A stretch of DNA of 64,000 nt, taken from Azospirillum oryzae (GTDB lineage Bacteria > Pseudomonadota > Alphaproteobacteria > Azospirillales > Azospirillaceae). Made by a program: the position numbers and the translations under genes. The stretch lies in assembly GCF_900177515.1 (NCBI RefSeq), contig NZ_FXAK01000002.1, forward strand, positions 600,001-664,000. Direction: 5' to 3'. Under the pieces are notes generated by a model. The model was not told the origin of the DNA and did not search any database. It saw nothing but the letters and a program-made list of their open reading frames with translations. Shown one piece after another: positions 35,439-45,085 of this stretch. The stretch's first letter is position 1, and each line of letters starts with the position of its first letter.

Positions 35439-37568
35439 ATGGCCATGCCCAAGATCGTCCTCAACGCCTCGCGCGACATCCCCTTCAACAAGCTGGTGCT
35501 GTCCCAGGCCAACGTCCGCAAGGTCAAGGCCGGCGTCTCCATCGAGGAGCTCGCCGAGGACATCGCGCGGCGCACCCTGCTGCACAGCCTCGCCGTCCGC
35601 CCGGTGCTCGACGCCGAGGGCGCCGAGACCGGCGTCTTCGAGGTGCCGGTCGGTGGCCGCCGCTTCCGGGCGCTGGAGCTGCTGGTCAAGCAGAAGCGCA
35701 TGAGCAAGACCCAGCCGGTGCCCTGCGTCGTGCGCACCGCCGGCCTCGCCGAGGAGGACTCGCTGGCCGAGAACGTCCAGCGGGCACCGCTGCACCCGCT
35801 CGACCAGTTCCGCGCCTTCCAGACCCTGCGCGAGGCCGGGCTGGGCGAGGAGGAGATCGCCGCCCGCTTCTTCGTCGCCCCCGCCGTGGTGAAGCAGCGC
35901 CTCAAGCTGGCCGCCGTCGCGCCGGCGCTGCTCGACGCCTATGCCGAGGACCGCATGACGCTGGAGCAGTTGATGGCCTTCACCGTCAGCGGCGACCATG
36001 CCCGCCAGGAGCAGGTGTGGGAGGCGTTGTCGCGAGCCTACAGCCGCGAACCCTACCAGATCCGCCGGCTGCTCACCGAGGGGGCGGTGCGGGCGTCGGA
36101 CAAGCGGGCGCTGTTCGTCGGGGTGGAGGCCTACGAGGCGGCCGGCGGGGCGGTGATGCGCGACCTGTTCCAGCTCCAGCACGACGACGGCGGCTGGCTG
36201 CAGGACCCGGCGCTGCTCGACCGGCTGGTGGCGGAGAAGCTGGAGGCCGAAGCCGCCACGGTGCGGGCGGAGGGCTGGACGTGGGTGGAGGTGGCGCTGG
36301 CCTTCCCCTACGGCCACAGCCGTGGGCTGCGCCGTCTGACCGGTGAGCCGGTGCCGCTGAGCGAAGCGGAGCAGGCGACCTACGACGCGCTGCACGCCGA
36401 GTACGAGCGGCTGGAGGGGAGCGAGCCGGCACAAGCCGAGGAGCTGGACGCGGTGGCGCGGCGCCTCGCCGAGATTGACACGGAATTGCGGGCGCTGGAG
36501 GAGCGGCCGCTGGTCTACGAGACCGCTGAGGTGGCGCGGGCCGGAGTGTTCGTCAGCGTCGATGTCGAGGGTGGGCTCCAGGTGGATCGCGGCTACGTGC
36601 GGCCGGAGGACGATGCGCCGGTCGAGCCGGTGGTTCCGGCCGGTGGCGAGGAGACGTCCGCCGTCCCGGCCGGCGGCGGGGGCGGGGCGGTGGCCGCCCA
36701 GCCGGCCGCCATCGCCGGCGGTGCCAGCGTGTCGGGCCCGGTGCCGGTCGCCGATGCCGCGGCGTCGGAGGACGACGAGGGGCTGCGGCCCTTGCCCGAG
36801 CGGCTGCTGATCGAACTGAGCGTGCACCGCACGCTCGCCCTGCGCGACGCGCTGGCCAACGACCCCGACACCGCCTTCCTGGCGGCGCTGCACGCGTTGT
36901 GCCTGCGCACCTTCACCCAGCGCCCCGGCGCCTCCTGCCTGGAGCTGGAGCTGAAGAGCGCCGGCTTCGGGGTGCAGCCGCCCGACCTCGCCGCCAGCGC
37001 CGCGGCCCGGGCGATCGACGCCCGCCATCGCGCCTGGAGCGCCCAGCTGCCGAGCGAACCTGCCGCTCTGTGGGAGGCGCTGGTGGGGTTCGACGGCGAC
37101 AGCCGGGCCGCCCTGTTCGCCCACTGCGTCTCTTTCGGCGTCAATGCCGTGCACGAGCCGTGGAACCGGGCGCCGCAGCGCGCCGCCCACGCCGACTTGC
37201 TGGCCGGGGCGGTCGGCCTCGACATGGCGGCGGCCGGCTGGACGGCGACGGTGGACAGCTACCTCGGCCGGGTGCCGAAGGCGCGCATCCTGGAGGCGGT
37301 GCGCGAGGCCCGCGGTCCGGAGCCGGCGCAGCTGATCGACCACCTGCGCAAGCCGGACATGGCCAAGGAGGCCGAGCGTCTGCTGGCCGGCAGCGGCTGG
37401 CTGCCCGAGCCGCTGCGCCGGCCGCTGGAGCCGGCGGTCGACGGCGATGCTGGTGCGGAGGGCGATGCGGAGGGCGGCGACGCCTCCCTGCCGGCCTTCC
37501 TGACCGGTGACGGGGAGAGCCCGGACGCCGGGGACGACGCGGACCGCACCGAGGCGGCGGCCGCGTGA
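35439..37568 (+). CDS. long ParB/RepB/Spo0J-domain protein
   Basis: A 709-residue protein. Residues about 14-110 form a ParB N-terminal nuclease-like domain (PFNKLVLSQANVRKV, LLHSLAVRPVL, EVPVGGRRFRALELL, SLAENVQRAPLHPLDQFRAF). An HTH follows (EEEIAARFFVAPAVVKQRLKLA). The remainder (200-709) is long, acidic and family-specific, with an Ala/Gly/Pro-rich linker near 405-445. Such long ParB-like proteins are common on alphaproteobacterial plasmids and ICEs. They are distant from the parA operon and more likely have regulatory or DNA-processing roles than classic partition. It shares its leader with the ArdC gene. Confidence 0.85.
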   Translation: MAMPKIVLNASRDIPFNKLVLSQANVRKVKAGVSIEELAEDIARRTLLHSLAVRPVLDAEGAETGVFEVPVGGRRFRALELLVKQKRMSKTQPVPCVVRTAGLAEEDSLAENVQRAPLHPLDQFRAFQTLREAGLGEEEIAARFFVAPAVVKQRLKLAAVAPALLDAYAEDRMTLEQLMAFTVSGDHARQEQVWEALSRAYSREPYQIRRLLTEGAVRASDKRALFVGVEAYEAAGGAVMRDLFQLQHDDGGWLQDPALLDRLVAEKLEAEAATVRAEGWTWVEVALAFPYGHSRGLRRLTGEPVPLSEAEQATYDALHAEYERLEGSEPAQAEELDAVARRLAEIDTELRALEERPLVYETAEVARAGVFVSVDVEGGLQVDRGYVRPEDDAPVEPVVPAGGEETSAVPAGGGGGAVAAQPAAIAGGASVSGPVPVADAAASEDDEGLRPLPERLLIELSVHRTLALRDALANDPDTAFLAALHALCLRTFTQRPGASCLELELKSAGFGVQPPDLAASAAARAIDARHRAWSAQLPSEPAALWEALVGFDGDSRAALFAHCVSFGVNAVHEPWNRAPQRAAHADLLAGAVGLDMAAAGWTATVDSYLGRVPKARILEAVREARGPEPAQLIDHLRKPDMAKEAERLLAGSGWLPEPLRRPLEPAVDGDAGAEGDAEGGDASLPAFLTGDGESPDAGDDADRTEAAAA

Positions 37569-37635
37569 CGCGCAAACCGCGGAGCGGCTCCAGCCGCTCC
37601 GCCCCCGTCCCCGTCCCCGTTGCAGGAGGTTCGTC

Positions 37636-38001
37636 ATGACCGAGCCCTTCGTTACAGCCCTGGCCGCCGATGTCCCGGTCCTGGTGATCACCGCCGAGGC
37701 CGTCGTCATCGTGATGCCGGCCGGCCAGGGAGCCGTTCTCTTCGACCCGGATGTCCCGCGGGAGCATGTCCTGTTGCGTCTGGCCGAGGAGGAGGTCCGG
37801 CAGGAGATCCGCACCGTGATCGAAGCCGACGGCACGCTGACCCGGCTGAGCCCGGAGATGGTCGGCGACGCCGAAATCCACGCCGCCTGCCGGGCTGTGG
37901 CTTCGAGCACCGACCTCGGCGAGGAGCGTGGCACCGCGCGGTTCCGGGCGGCGCTGGCCGCGATCCGCGTGGCGGAGCGCCGCCTCGGCGTTGCCCCCTG
38001 A
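37636..38001 (+). CDS. conserved hypothetical protein
   Basis: A 121-residue protein with no recognised domain. The N-terminal half is hydrophobic beta-strand-like (FVTALAADVPVLVITAEAVV) but lacks a convincing membrane helix; the C-terminal half is charged and helical. A strong ribosome-binding site (CAGGAGG) precedes the ATG at 37636; the longer open frame starting inside the ParB-like gene is not used. It lies between the ParB-like and DUF6117 genes, in the same direction, as part of the element backbone. Function unknown. Confidence 0.7.
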   Translation: MTEPFVTALAADVPVLVITAEAVVIVMPAGQGAVLFDPDVPREHVLLRLAEEEVRQEIRTVIEADGTLTRLSPEMVGDAEIHAACRAVASSTDLGEERGTARFRAALAAIRVAERRLGVAP

Positions 38002-38040
38002 GCCGGGCCCTCCGGACGGTCCGCCGTCTTGTCCACTGTC

Positions 38041-38064
38041 GAGCCCGGCCGTCGCGCCGGGCTC
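38041..38064 (+). promoter_or_regulatory. hairpin in leader of DUF6117 gene
   Basis: An eight-base perfect stem, GAGCCCGG with CCGGGCTC, encloses a short loop 21 bases before the DUF6117 start. There is no T-tract. It may be an mRNA structure in the leader. Confidence 0.35.
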
Positions 38065-38084
38065 CTGTCTTATGGGAGACCCTC

Positions 38085-38342
38085 ATGTCGATTCCCGATT
38101 TCGTGAAGGCGAATTTCGCGACGTTGCTGCGCGCCGCGGCGGCGGGCGATCTGGCGCTGGTGCAGGGCACCGACGCCCGCACCGGCGAGACCCGCTTCAT
38201 TCTGTGCGCTGTCGGTCGGGACGGCGGACAGGTGGTGCTCACCCCCTTCGGGCATCTGGCCGATGGGAACCCCTACGAGCTTTACCACCCGCCGTTCGAT
38301 CCCGGCGGCGGGGAGAGGGCGAGGGGGGCGGGGGCGGGCTGA
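38085..38342 (+). CDS. DUF6117 family protein
   Basis: An 85-residue protein. The start MSIPDFVKANFATLLRAAAA and the segment RFILCAVGRDGGQVVLTPFG match the small DUF6117 family found on alphaproteobacterial plasmids and ICEs, next to strawberry-notch helicase genes as here. Function unknown. A GGGAG lies eight bases before the ATG. The last ten residues are Gly/Arg/Ala-rich and probably unstructured. Confidence 0.8.
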   Translation: MSIPDFVKANFATLLRAAAAGDLALVQGTDARTGETRFILCAVGRDGGQVVLTPFGHLADGNPYELYHPPFDPGGGERARGAGAG

Positions 38343-38406
38343 GCCGGAGCGGATCGAGAGAGCGTCCGCCGGCCGCTGGTCTCCCCGCTCTCCCGGATAC
38401 TCCGCC

Positions 38407-41400
38407 ATGACCCTGACCGCCGATCTCCGAACCGATGCCGTCGCCCTCTGTCCTCCGGCCCCGGTGGACACCGCGGCGGCCCTGCTCGCCGCCGCGGAGC
38501 GGCTGCTGCCCGGCCTCGAACACGGCCGGGCCATCGACGCCGGCACGCTGCGCGCCGCGATGACCGCGGCGTTCGGCGGCTCCGACGCCGAGGGCGCCTG
38601 GAGCTGGAAGCTGGCCTACGACGCCGGCGAAGCGGCGCAGGTGCTGTTCCTGCGCCGCTTCGGCCCGACCATGCAGGCCCGCGCCGCCAGCCCGGCGGCG
38701 TTCCTGACCATGCTGGACCGGGTGGCGGCGCTGCTGCCCAGCCAGACACGCCGCTCCGAGGAGAGCCAAGCCCGGCAGCAGTTCTCCACGCCGCTGCCGC
38801 TGGCCGGCGTGGTGGCCGCCGCCGCTGCCCTCACCCCGGCCGACCGGGTGCTGGAGCCGTCCGCCGGCACGGGCCTGCTCGCCGTCTTCGCCGAACAGGC
38901 GGGGGCGGGTCTCGTCCTCAACGAACTGGCCGGGACCCGCGCCGGCCTGCTGGAGCGCCTGTTCCCCGGCGTGCCGGTGACCCGCCATGACGCGGCCAAC
39001 ATCCACGACCATCTCGACCCTGCGGTCCGGCCGACGGTGGTGCTGATGAACCCGCCCTTCTCGGCGCTGGCGGCGGTGGATGGCCGGGTGGCCGACGCCG
39101 CCCTCCGCCACCTCGCCTCGGCCTTGGCCCGCTTGGCCGAGGGCGGGCGCCTCGTCGCCGTTACCGGCGCCGGGCTGGCGCCCGGGCATCCGGCGTGGCG
39201 CGACGTCTTCGTGCGGTTGCAGGAGCGGGGCCGCGTCGTCTTCTCCGCCGTCATCGACGGGAAGGTCTACGCCCGCCACGGCACCACGGTGGACACCCGG
39301 CTGATCGTGATCGATCACGTGCCGGCGAATGACCCGGCGGTCTTCCCGGTTTCGCCGGGCACGGCCTCCGACGTTGCCACGCTGCTGGATTGGGTCCGGC
39401 GTGACGTTCCCCCGCGCGCTTCCGTTCCCGCCTCGGCAACGGCTCTGTTGCCCGTTCTGCCACGCACGGCGCTGGCGAGGCCGGCGCACCGGGTGGTCTC
39501 TGTGCCGACGGTGTGCACACCCGTGTCCGACCCGGCGGCCGTCGAACTGGCCTACGAACCGCTCGACTGGACGCCGGAGGCGGGAGCCCGCCTCACCGCC
39601 GCGCTCTACGAGCCCTACGCGCTCCAGTCCATCATGATCCCCGGCGCCCAGCCGCACCCGACGCCGCTGGTGCAGTCCGCCGCCATGGCCGCGGTCGCCC
39701 CGCCCAAGCCCCGCTACCGCCCGCACCTCCCCACCGCCCTGGTCACCGGCGGCGTGCTCTCCGACGCCCAGCTGGAAAGCGTCATCCTCGCCGGGGAGGC
39801 GCACGCCGGTCATCTCGCCGGCAGCTGGACCGTGGACGAGACCTTCGACGTCGTCTCGGCCGCCCCGGACGATGCCGCGGACGCGGTGTGCTTCCGCCGC
39901 GGCTGGTTCCTCGGCGACGGCACCGGCGCCGGCAAAGGCCGGCAGGTCGCCGGCATCCTGCTCGACAACTGGCTCAAGGGCCGCCAGCGGGCGCTGTGGA
40001 TTTCCAAGTCTGACACTCTGATCGAGGACGCCCGGCGCGACTGGTCGGCCCTGGGCCAGGAGCCCCTGCTGGTCACCCCGCTGTCGCGCTTCCGTCCCGG
40101 AACGCCGATCACCCTGGAGCGCGGCGTTCTCTTCACCACCTACGCCACCATGCGCGGCGACGGCGGCGAAGGGGCCGTGCCGCGCGTCCGGCAGATCGTC
40201 GACTGGCTAGGCCGGGAGTTCGACGGGGTGATCGTCTTCGACGAGTCCCACGCCCTGCGCAACGCCGGTGGCACCGCCGGCTTCGGCCGCGATGGCGGTC
40301 CCGTCACCCCCTCGCAGCAGGGCCGTGCCGGCCTGCGCCTCCAGCACGCCTTGCCGGACGCCCGCGTGCTCTACGTCTCCGCCACCGGCGCCACCACCGT
40401 GCACAACCTCGCCTACGCCCAGCGCCTCGGCCTGTGGGGCGGGGCCGACTTCCCCTTCGCCAGCCGCGCCGAGTTCGTCCAGGCCATCGAGGCCGGCGGT
40501 GTGGCTGCCATGGAGGTGCTGGCCCGCGACCTCAAGGCCCTCGGCCTCTACGCCGCCCGCTCGCTGTCCTTCGAGGGGGTCCGCTACGAGATGGTCGCGC
40601 ACCGGCTGACGCCGGGGCAGGTGGCGATCTACGACGCCTACGCCGCTGCTTTTCAAGTGATTCATACCAACTTGACCGCGGCGCTGGAAGCCGCCAACGT
40701 CACCGGGGCCGGTGGCACTCTGAACCGCGCTGCCAAGGCCGCTGCCCGCTCGGCCTTCGAGAGTGCCAAGCAAAGATTTTTCAACCATCTGATCTCGGCG
40801 ATGAAAACGCCGACCGTGCTCAAGTCCATCGAACGTGACCTTGCCGCTGGTCACGCCGTGGTGGTGCAGATTGTCTCCACCGGCGAGGCATTGATGGAAC
40901 GTCGTCTGTCCGACATCCCCATCGTGGAGTGGGGTGATTTGTCGATCGACGTCACACCGCGCGATCTCGTCCTCGAGTACCTCGCCCACTCCTTTCCGAC
41001 CCAGCTGCACGAACCCTTCACCGATGCCGACGGCACCCTGTCGTCGCGTCCGGTGTGGCGGGACGGCCAGCCGGTGCCGTGCCGGGAAGCGGTGGAGCGG
41101 CGCGACCGCATGATCGAGCGGCTGGCGGCGCTGGAGCCGGTGCCGGGGGCGCTCGACCAGATCGTCCAGCGCTTCGGCGCCGCCATGGTGGCGGAGGTCA
41201 CCGGCCGCTCGCGGCGCATCGTGCGCAAGACCGATCCCGGTGGGGACGAGCGGCTGGCGGTGGAGAGCCGCCCCGGCTCGGCCAACCTTGCCGAGACCCA
41301 AGCCTTCCTGGATGACGAGAAGCGCATCCTGGTCTTCTCCGACGCCGGCGGCACCGGCCGCAGCTACCACGCCGATCTCGGTGCCAAGAACCAGCGCTTG

Positions 41401-42780
41401 CGGGTGCACTACCTGCTGGAGGCGGGCTGGAAGGCCGACGCCGCCATCCAGGGGCTGGGCCGTTCCAATCGCACCAACCAGGCGCAGCCGCCGCTGTTCC
41501 GCCCGGTCGCCACCGACGTGCGGGCGGAGAAGCGCTTCCTGTCGACCATCGCCCGCCGGCTCGACACGCTGGGCGCCATCACCCGCGGCCAGCGCCAGAC
41601 CGGCGGGCAGGGGCTGTTCCGCGCCGACGACAACCTGGAGTCCGTCTACGCCCGCGCCGCCCTGCGCCAGCTCTACGGTCTGCTGCACGCTGGCAAGGTC
41701 GAGGGCTGCACACTGGGCGAGTTCGAGGCGGCGACCGGCTTGGCGCTGTGTGACCGCGACGGCGGCCTGCGCGAGGAGTTGCCGCCGATCACCACCTTCC
41801 TCAACCGGCTGCTGGCGCTGACCATCGGCTTGCAGAACACGCTGTTCACCGTGTTCGAGCAGCTGCTTGCCGCGAAGATCGAAGGCGCTATCGCGTCCGG
41901 CACCTACGACCGCGGTGTCGAGACGCTGGTGGCCGACAGCTTCACGGTGACGAACCGGCGCACCCTCTACACCCACCCGGCGACCGGAGCGGAGACCCGG
42001 CTGTTCACCCTGGCGCGGCGCGATCGCAACCAGCCGCTGGGCCTGGAGGAGGCGCTGGAGAAAGGGGCCGGACCGCAAGCGCGGCTGCTGGTGAATGCCC
42101 TCTCCGGCCGGGCGGCGGTGGCGGTGCCCGCCGCCGGGTTGATGCTGGACGACGGCACGGTGGAGCGCCGGGTGCGGCTGCTGCGCCCGCTGGAACGTCT
42201 GACGGTGACGGTGGCCGAACTGGCGCAGAGCCACTGGTGCCCGGCCGAGCCGGAGGCCTTCGCTGCTGTCTGGGAGACGGAGGCCGCCGCGGTGCCGGAG
42301 TTCTCTACCACCACTCTGCACCTGGTGACCGGGCTGCTGCTGCCGGTGTGGCAGCGTCTGTCGGACACGAACCTGCGGGTGGTGCGGTTGCAGACCGACG
42401 ATGGCGAGCGGATCATCGGCCGGGTGGTGGCGCCCGAGTCCCTGCCCGCGGTCGAGCGCAACTTCGGCGCCGGCGCCAGTGCCGTGCCGGTGCCGTCGGC
42501 GGAGCAGGCCTGGGCCTTGGTGCTGGAGGGGCGGGCGGTGCTGCATCTGGCCGACGGACTGCGGCTGCGCCGGGTCACGGTGATGGGCACCCACCGGATC
42601 GAGCTGTCGGGTTTCACCGAGGGCATGGTGGAGCGGCTGAAGGCGTTGGGGCTGATGTCCGAGATCATCGCCTGGACGCTGCGGCTGTTCGTGCCGGTGG
42701 GCGAGCGCGGACCGGCGGTGTTCGCCGCCCTGCTGGCCCGCCACCCGCTGCTGCGCGTCGTCGATCGGACGGTTCCGTGA
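38407..42780 (+). CDS. methyltransferase / strawberry-notch-type helicase
   Basis: A 1457-residue protein. The N-terminal part (residues about 125-310) is a class I DNA methyltransferase fold with motif I LEPSAGTG near 150 and NPPF near 216. It is followed by a superfamily 2 helicase. Its Walker A-like GDGTGAGKGRQ is near 501, Walker B VFDESHAL near 611 and the strawberry-notch C-terminal helicase SDAGGTGRSYHADLG near 980. A long C-terminal region is family-specific. The same plan occurs in phage P1 DarB-type antirestriction proteins and on many alphaproteobacterial conjugative elements. Methylation and unwinding of incoming DNA is the inferred role, alongside the ArdC gene. Confidence 0.87.
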   Translation: MTLTADLRTDAVALCPPAPVDTAAALLAAAERLLPGLEHGRAIDAGTLRAAMTAAFGGSDAEGAWSWKLAYDAGEAAQVLFLRRFGPTMQARAASPAAFLTMLDRVAALLPSQTRRSEESQARQQFSTPLPLAGVVAAAAALTPADRVLEPSAGTGLLAVFAEQAGAGLVLNELAGTRAGLLERLFPGVPVTRHDAANIHDHLDPAVRPTVVLMNPPFSALAAVDGRVADAALRHLASALARLAEGGRLVAVTGAGLAPGHPAWRDVFVRLQERGRVVFSAVIDGKVYARHGTTVDTRLIVIDHVPANDPAVFPVSPGTASDVATLLDWVRRDVPPRASVPASATALLPVLPRTALARPAHRVVSVPTVCTPVSDPAAVELAYEPLDWTPEAGARLTAALYEPYALQSIMIPGAQPHPTPLVQSAAMAAVAPPKPRYRPHLPTALVTGGVLSDAQLESVILAGEAHAGHLAGSWTVDETFDVVSAAPDDAADAVCFRRGWFLGDGTGAGKGRQVAGILLDNWLKGRQRALWISKSDTLIEDARRDWSALGQEPLLVTPLSRFRPGTPITLERGVLFTTYATMRGDGGEGAVPRVRQIVDWLGREFDGVIVFDESHALRNAGGTAGFGRDGGPVTPSQQGRAGLRLQHALPDARVLYVSATGATTVHNLAYAQRLGLWGGADFPFASRAEFVQAIEAGGVAAMEVLARDLKALGLYAARSLSFEGVRYEMVAHRLTPGQVAIYDAYAAAFQVIHTNLTAALEAANVTGAGGTLNRAAKAAARSAFESAKQRFFNHLISAMKTPTVLKSIERDLAAGHAVVVQIVSTGEALMERRLSDIPIVEWGDLSIDVTPRDLVLEYLAHSFPTQLHEPFTDADGTLSSRPVWRDGQPVPCREAVERRDRMIERLAALEPVPGALDQIVQRFGAAMVAEVTGRSRRIVRKTDPGGDERLAVESRPGSANLAETQAFLDDEKRILVFSDAGGTGRSYHADLGAKNQRLRVHYLLEAGWKADAAIQGLGRSNRTNQAQPPLFRPVATDVRAEKRFLSTIARRLDTLGAITRGQRQTGGQGLFRADDNLESVYARAALRQLYGLLHAGKVEGCTLGEFEAATGLALCDRDGGLREELPPITTFLNRLLALTIGLQNTLFTVFEQLLAAKIEGAIASGTYDRGVETLVADSFTVTNRRTLYTHPATGAETRLFTLARRDRNQPLGLEEALEKGAGPQARLLVNALSGRAAVAVPAAGLMLDDGTVERRVRLLRPLERLTVTVAELAQSHWCPAEPEAFAAVWETEAAAVPEFSTTTLHLVTGLLLPVWQRLSDTNLRVVRLQTDDGERIIGRVVAPESLPAVERNFGAGASAVPVPSAEQAWALVLEGRAVLHLADGLRLRRVTVMGTHRIELSGFTEGMVERLKALGLMSEIIAWTLRLFVPVGERGPAVFAALLARHPLLRVVDRTVP

Positions 42781-42792
42781 GCGGCTAGTGTC

Positions 42793-43818
42793 GTGTCCGT
42801 GGCATCGGAGATGGCGCAACGCCTCGCGCGGGAGGCCGAGGCGGTGTGCCGCCACTACCTGCCGCACGGACGGCGGGAGGGGCGTTACTGGCGGGTCGGC
42901 GACGTCCACGGCACGCCGGGGGAGAGCCTCTACGTCCGGCTGCACGGGACCGCCGCGGGCCGATGGGCCGATCCCGCCGCCGGCGAACACGGCGACCTGC
43001 TCGACCTCATCGGGCTCAACCGCGGTCTCGGCCGGCTGGCTGAAGTCCTCGATGAGGCGCGGGCTTTTCTTAGCCTGCCGCGGGCGCCGCCGGTGTGGTA
43101 CCGGGAACCCGCGGCCCCGGTGGGATCGCTGGAGGCCGCCTGCCGCCTGTTCGCCCGGTCTCGGCCGCTCGCCGGCACGCTGGCCGAGGCGTATCTGCGC
43201 AACCGCGGCATTCCGGATGTCCGGAAAGACGGCTCCCTGCGCTTCCAGCCGCGCTGCTGGTACCGCGACGCCGACGACCGGCTCGCCCGGGGGCCGGCGC
43301 TGATCGCCGCGGTCACCGCTCTGGACGGCCGCTTCACCGGCGTGCAGCGCACCTGGCTCGACCCGTCCGGCCGCGGCAAGGCGGCGATGCCGTCGCCGCG
43401 CCGGGCGCTGGGCCACCTGCTCGGCAACGGCGTCCGCTTCGGCGTGGCCCGCGACGTCCTGGCGGCGGGGGAGGGCGTCGAGACCGTGCTGGCGCTGCGC
43501 ACCGCCCTGCCGGCCCTGCCCATGGTCGCCGCGCTGTCGGCCGGCCACCTCGCCGCCCTGCGCCTGCCGCCGACGCTGCGCCGCCTCTACGTCGCCCGCG
43601 ACAACGACGCCGCCGGACGCCGGGCGGCCGAGCGCCTGGGGAGCCGCGCCGAGGCCCTCGGCATCGAGGCGCTGGTCCTGGCACCGGTGCTGGGCGACCT
43701 CAACGACGACCTGCTGGCGCACGGCGTGACGGCCCTGCGGGCGCACCTGCGGGCTCAGCTCGCCCCGGAGGATGTGGCGCGCTTCTGGGCCGGCCGTGAC
43801 CGGTCATGGGGAGCCTGA
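42793..43818 (+). CDS. toprim-domain primase-like protein
   Basis: A 341-residue protein. Residues 1-110 form a primase-associated zinc-finger-like or DUF7146-type region (CRHYLPHGRREGRYWRVGD, WADPAAGEHGDLLDLIGL). From about 215 there is a toprim domain: the glutamate in LAAGEGVETVLALR and the DxD-type LYVARDNDAAGRRAAERL. Plasmid primases of this kind prime complementary-strand synthesis after transfer. It begins with GTG at 42793 just after the helicase stop; an ATG at 42811 is possible but has GGAG directly against it. It is probably co-transcribed with the helicase. Confidence 0.85.
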   Translation: MSVASEMAQRLAREAEAVCRHYLPHGRREGRYWRVGDVHGTPGESLYVRLHGTAAGRWADPAAGEHGDLLDLIGLNRGLGRLAEVLDEARAFLSLPRAPPVWYREPAAPVGSLEAACRLFARSRPLAGTLAEAYLRNRGIPDVRKDGSLRFQPRCWYRDADDRLARGPALIAAVTALDGRFTGVQRTWLDPSGRGKAAMPSPRRALGHLLGNGVRFGVARDVLAAGEGVETVLALRTALPALPMVAALSAGHLAALRLPPTLRRLYVARDNDAAGRRAAERLGSRAEALGIEALVLAPVLGDLNDDLLAHGVTALRAHLRAQLAPEDVARFWAGRDRSWGA

Positions 43819-44119
43819 GCCTTGGCGGATGGGCGCCGGTCGAGCCAGATCGGAGCCGCCTTTGACCGGCGGGAGGCCGCGGCCCCGGCCTTCCAGCGGG
43901 CGATCGGGCGGCAGCCGGGCCGGTTCCGCAACGGCGGCGGTCAACTTTCTTCCCCGGCCGGCAGAGCCGGCCTTCCTCGCGGGACAAGAAAGCCGCCCGC
44001 CGCCGTCCTCCGCTAACGCTGCGGCCCAAGAGGGTGCGGACCCGCCCCGTCCGCCGCTGGGGGATCGCCACGAAGGCCGCGGTGGGCGCGGCCGATCCTC
44101 CAGCCGAAGGGCAACCGCC
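43819..44119. other. leader region upstream of DUF2493 gene
   Basis: No gene is supported in this 301-bp gap. A hairpin of seven perfect pairs, GGCCGGC-AGA-GCCGGCC (about 43960-43976), and very GC-rich sequence lie in the middle. GAAGGG, nine bases before the next ATG, serves as ribosome-binding site. Confidence 0.4.
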
Positions 44120-45046
44120 ATGATCACCGACGCTGCCGGGCTCCGCTACGCCTCCTCCCCCACCGACCACGCCCTGACCGAACTCCAGCTCTACGGCCAC
44201 CGGCCCTTCGAGGACGATCCCGATCCCCGGCCGCTGCCCGACGAGACCGCCATCCGCGCTGCCCTGGCCGATGTCTTCGACGCCCTGGTCTCCACCCTGA
44301 CCGACACCCGCCTCGAACCCGACCTGGCCGACCTGCTGTGGTCCACCGTCAACCTGTTCCACCGCGCCGCCGATCGCGTGCAGCGCGAGCTCGACGACAA
44401 CGAGGACGCCCAGAAGCGCAGCCAGCGCGAACAGGACGGCTCGGAGATCCACTCGGTCGAACTCGAGCGCCTGCTGGCCGAGGGGCTGACGCTGATCGAG
44501 CGCCGCACCGCCATGGAGGCCTTCCGCGACCACGCCGCCGACCTGTTCGAGGTCCACACCGGCTCCGGCTGGCGACCGCGCGCCGGCTCGCTGGTCAGCC
44601 ACCGCACCCTGACCGCGGCGCTGATCGACAGCCGCGACTTCCTCGCCGCCAGGCGGCGGGCCGAAACCGAGCCGCTGCTGCCGGCCGGCCCCCGCATCGC
44701 CTTCACCGGCGGGGCGGAGTGCAACGACCACCACCGCATCTGGGCGGTGCTCGACAAGGTGCGGGCCAAGCACCCCGACATGGTGCTGCTGCACGGCGGC
44801 AGCCCGAAGGGCGCCGAACGCATCGCCGCCTGCTGGGCCGAGCACCGCAAGGTGGTGCAGGTGCTGTTCCGTCCCGATTGGGCGCGCCACGCCAAGGCGG
44901 CCCCGTTCAAGCGCAACGACCGCCTGCTGGAGGCGCTGCCGATCGGCATCGTCGCCTTCCCCGGCTCGGGCATCGCCGCCAACCTCGCCGACAAGGCCCG
45001 GCACCTTGGCATCCCGGTCTGGCGCTTCGGCGATGGCGGCGCCTGA
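44120..45046 (+). CDS. DUF2493 (SLOG-like) domain protein
   Basis: A 308-residue protein. The C-terminal 130 residues hold a DUF2493 domain of the SLOG/DprA-like Rossmann superfamily (RIAFTGGAECNDHHRIWAVL, VLLHGGSPKGAERIAACWAE, VVQVLFRPDW). The N-terminal part is helical and acidic (RAADRVQRELDDNEDAQKRS). SLOG domains bind nucleotide-derived ligands, and this version is common on plasmids and phages, but its ligand is unknown. The frame is open to 43772 yet the ATG at 44120 has a good ribosome-binding site and is preferred. A strong hairpin follows the stop. Confidence 0.85.
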   Translation: MITDAAGLRYASSPTDHALTELQLYGHRPFEDDPDPRPLPDETAIRAALADVFDALVSTLTDTRLEPDLADLLWSTVNLFHRAADRVQRELDDNEDAQKRSQREQDGSEIHSVELERLLAEGLTLIERRTAMEAFRDHAADLFEVHTGSGWRPRAGSLVSHRTLTAALIDSRDFLAARRRAETEPLLPAGPRIAFTGGAECNDHHRIWAVLDKVRAKHPDMVLLHGGSPKGAERIAACWAEHRKVVQVLFRPDWARHAKAAPFKRNDRLLEALPIGIVAFPGSGIAANLADKARHLGIPVWRFGDGGA

Positions 45047-45057
45047 GCGCCGCCGTT

Positions 45058-45085
45058 CCGGCGATCCGCTTCGGCGGATCGCCGG
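45058..45085 (+). terminator. stem-loop separating backbone and five-gene operon
   Basis: A perfect 12-bp stem (CCGGCGATCCGC with GCGGATCGCCGG) closes a TTCG tetraloop 11 bases after the DUF2493 stop, followed by CTTTCC. UUCG loops are highly stable and typical of terminators. Confidence 0.7.

Noticed and set aside
40207..43746. 1179-residue antisense open frame across the helicase and primase genes
   Set aside because: Low-complexity composition and no motifs; produced by GC bias opposite two recognisable genes.
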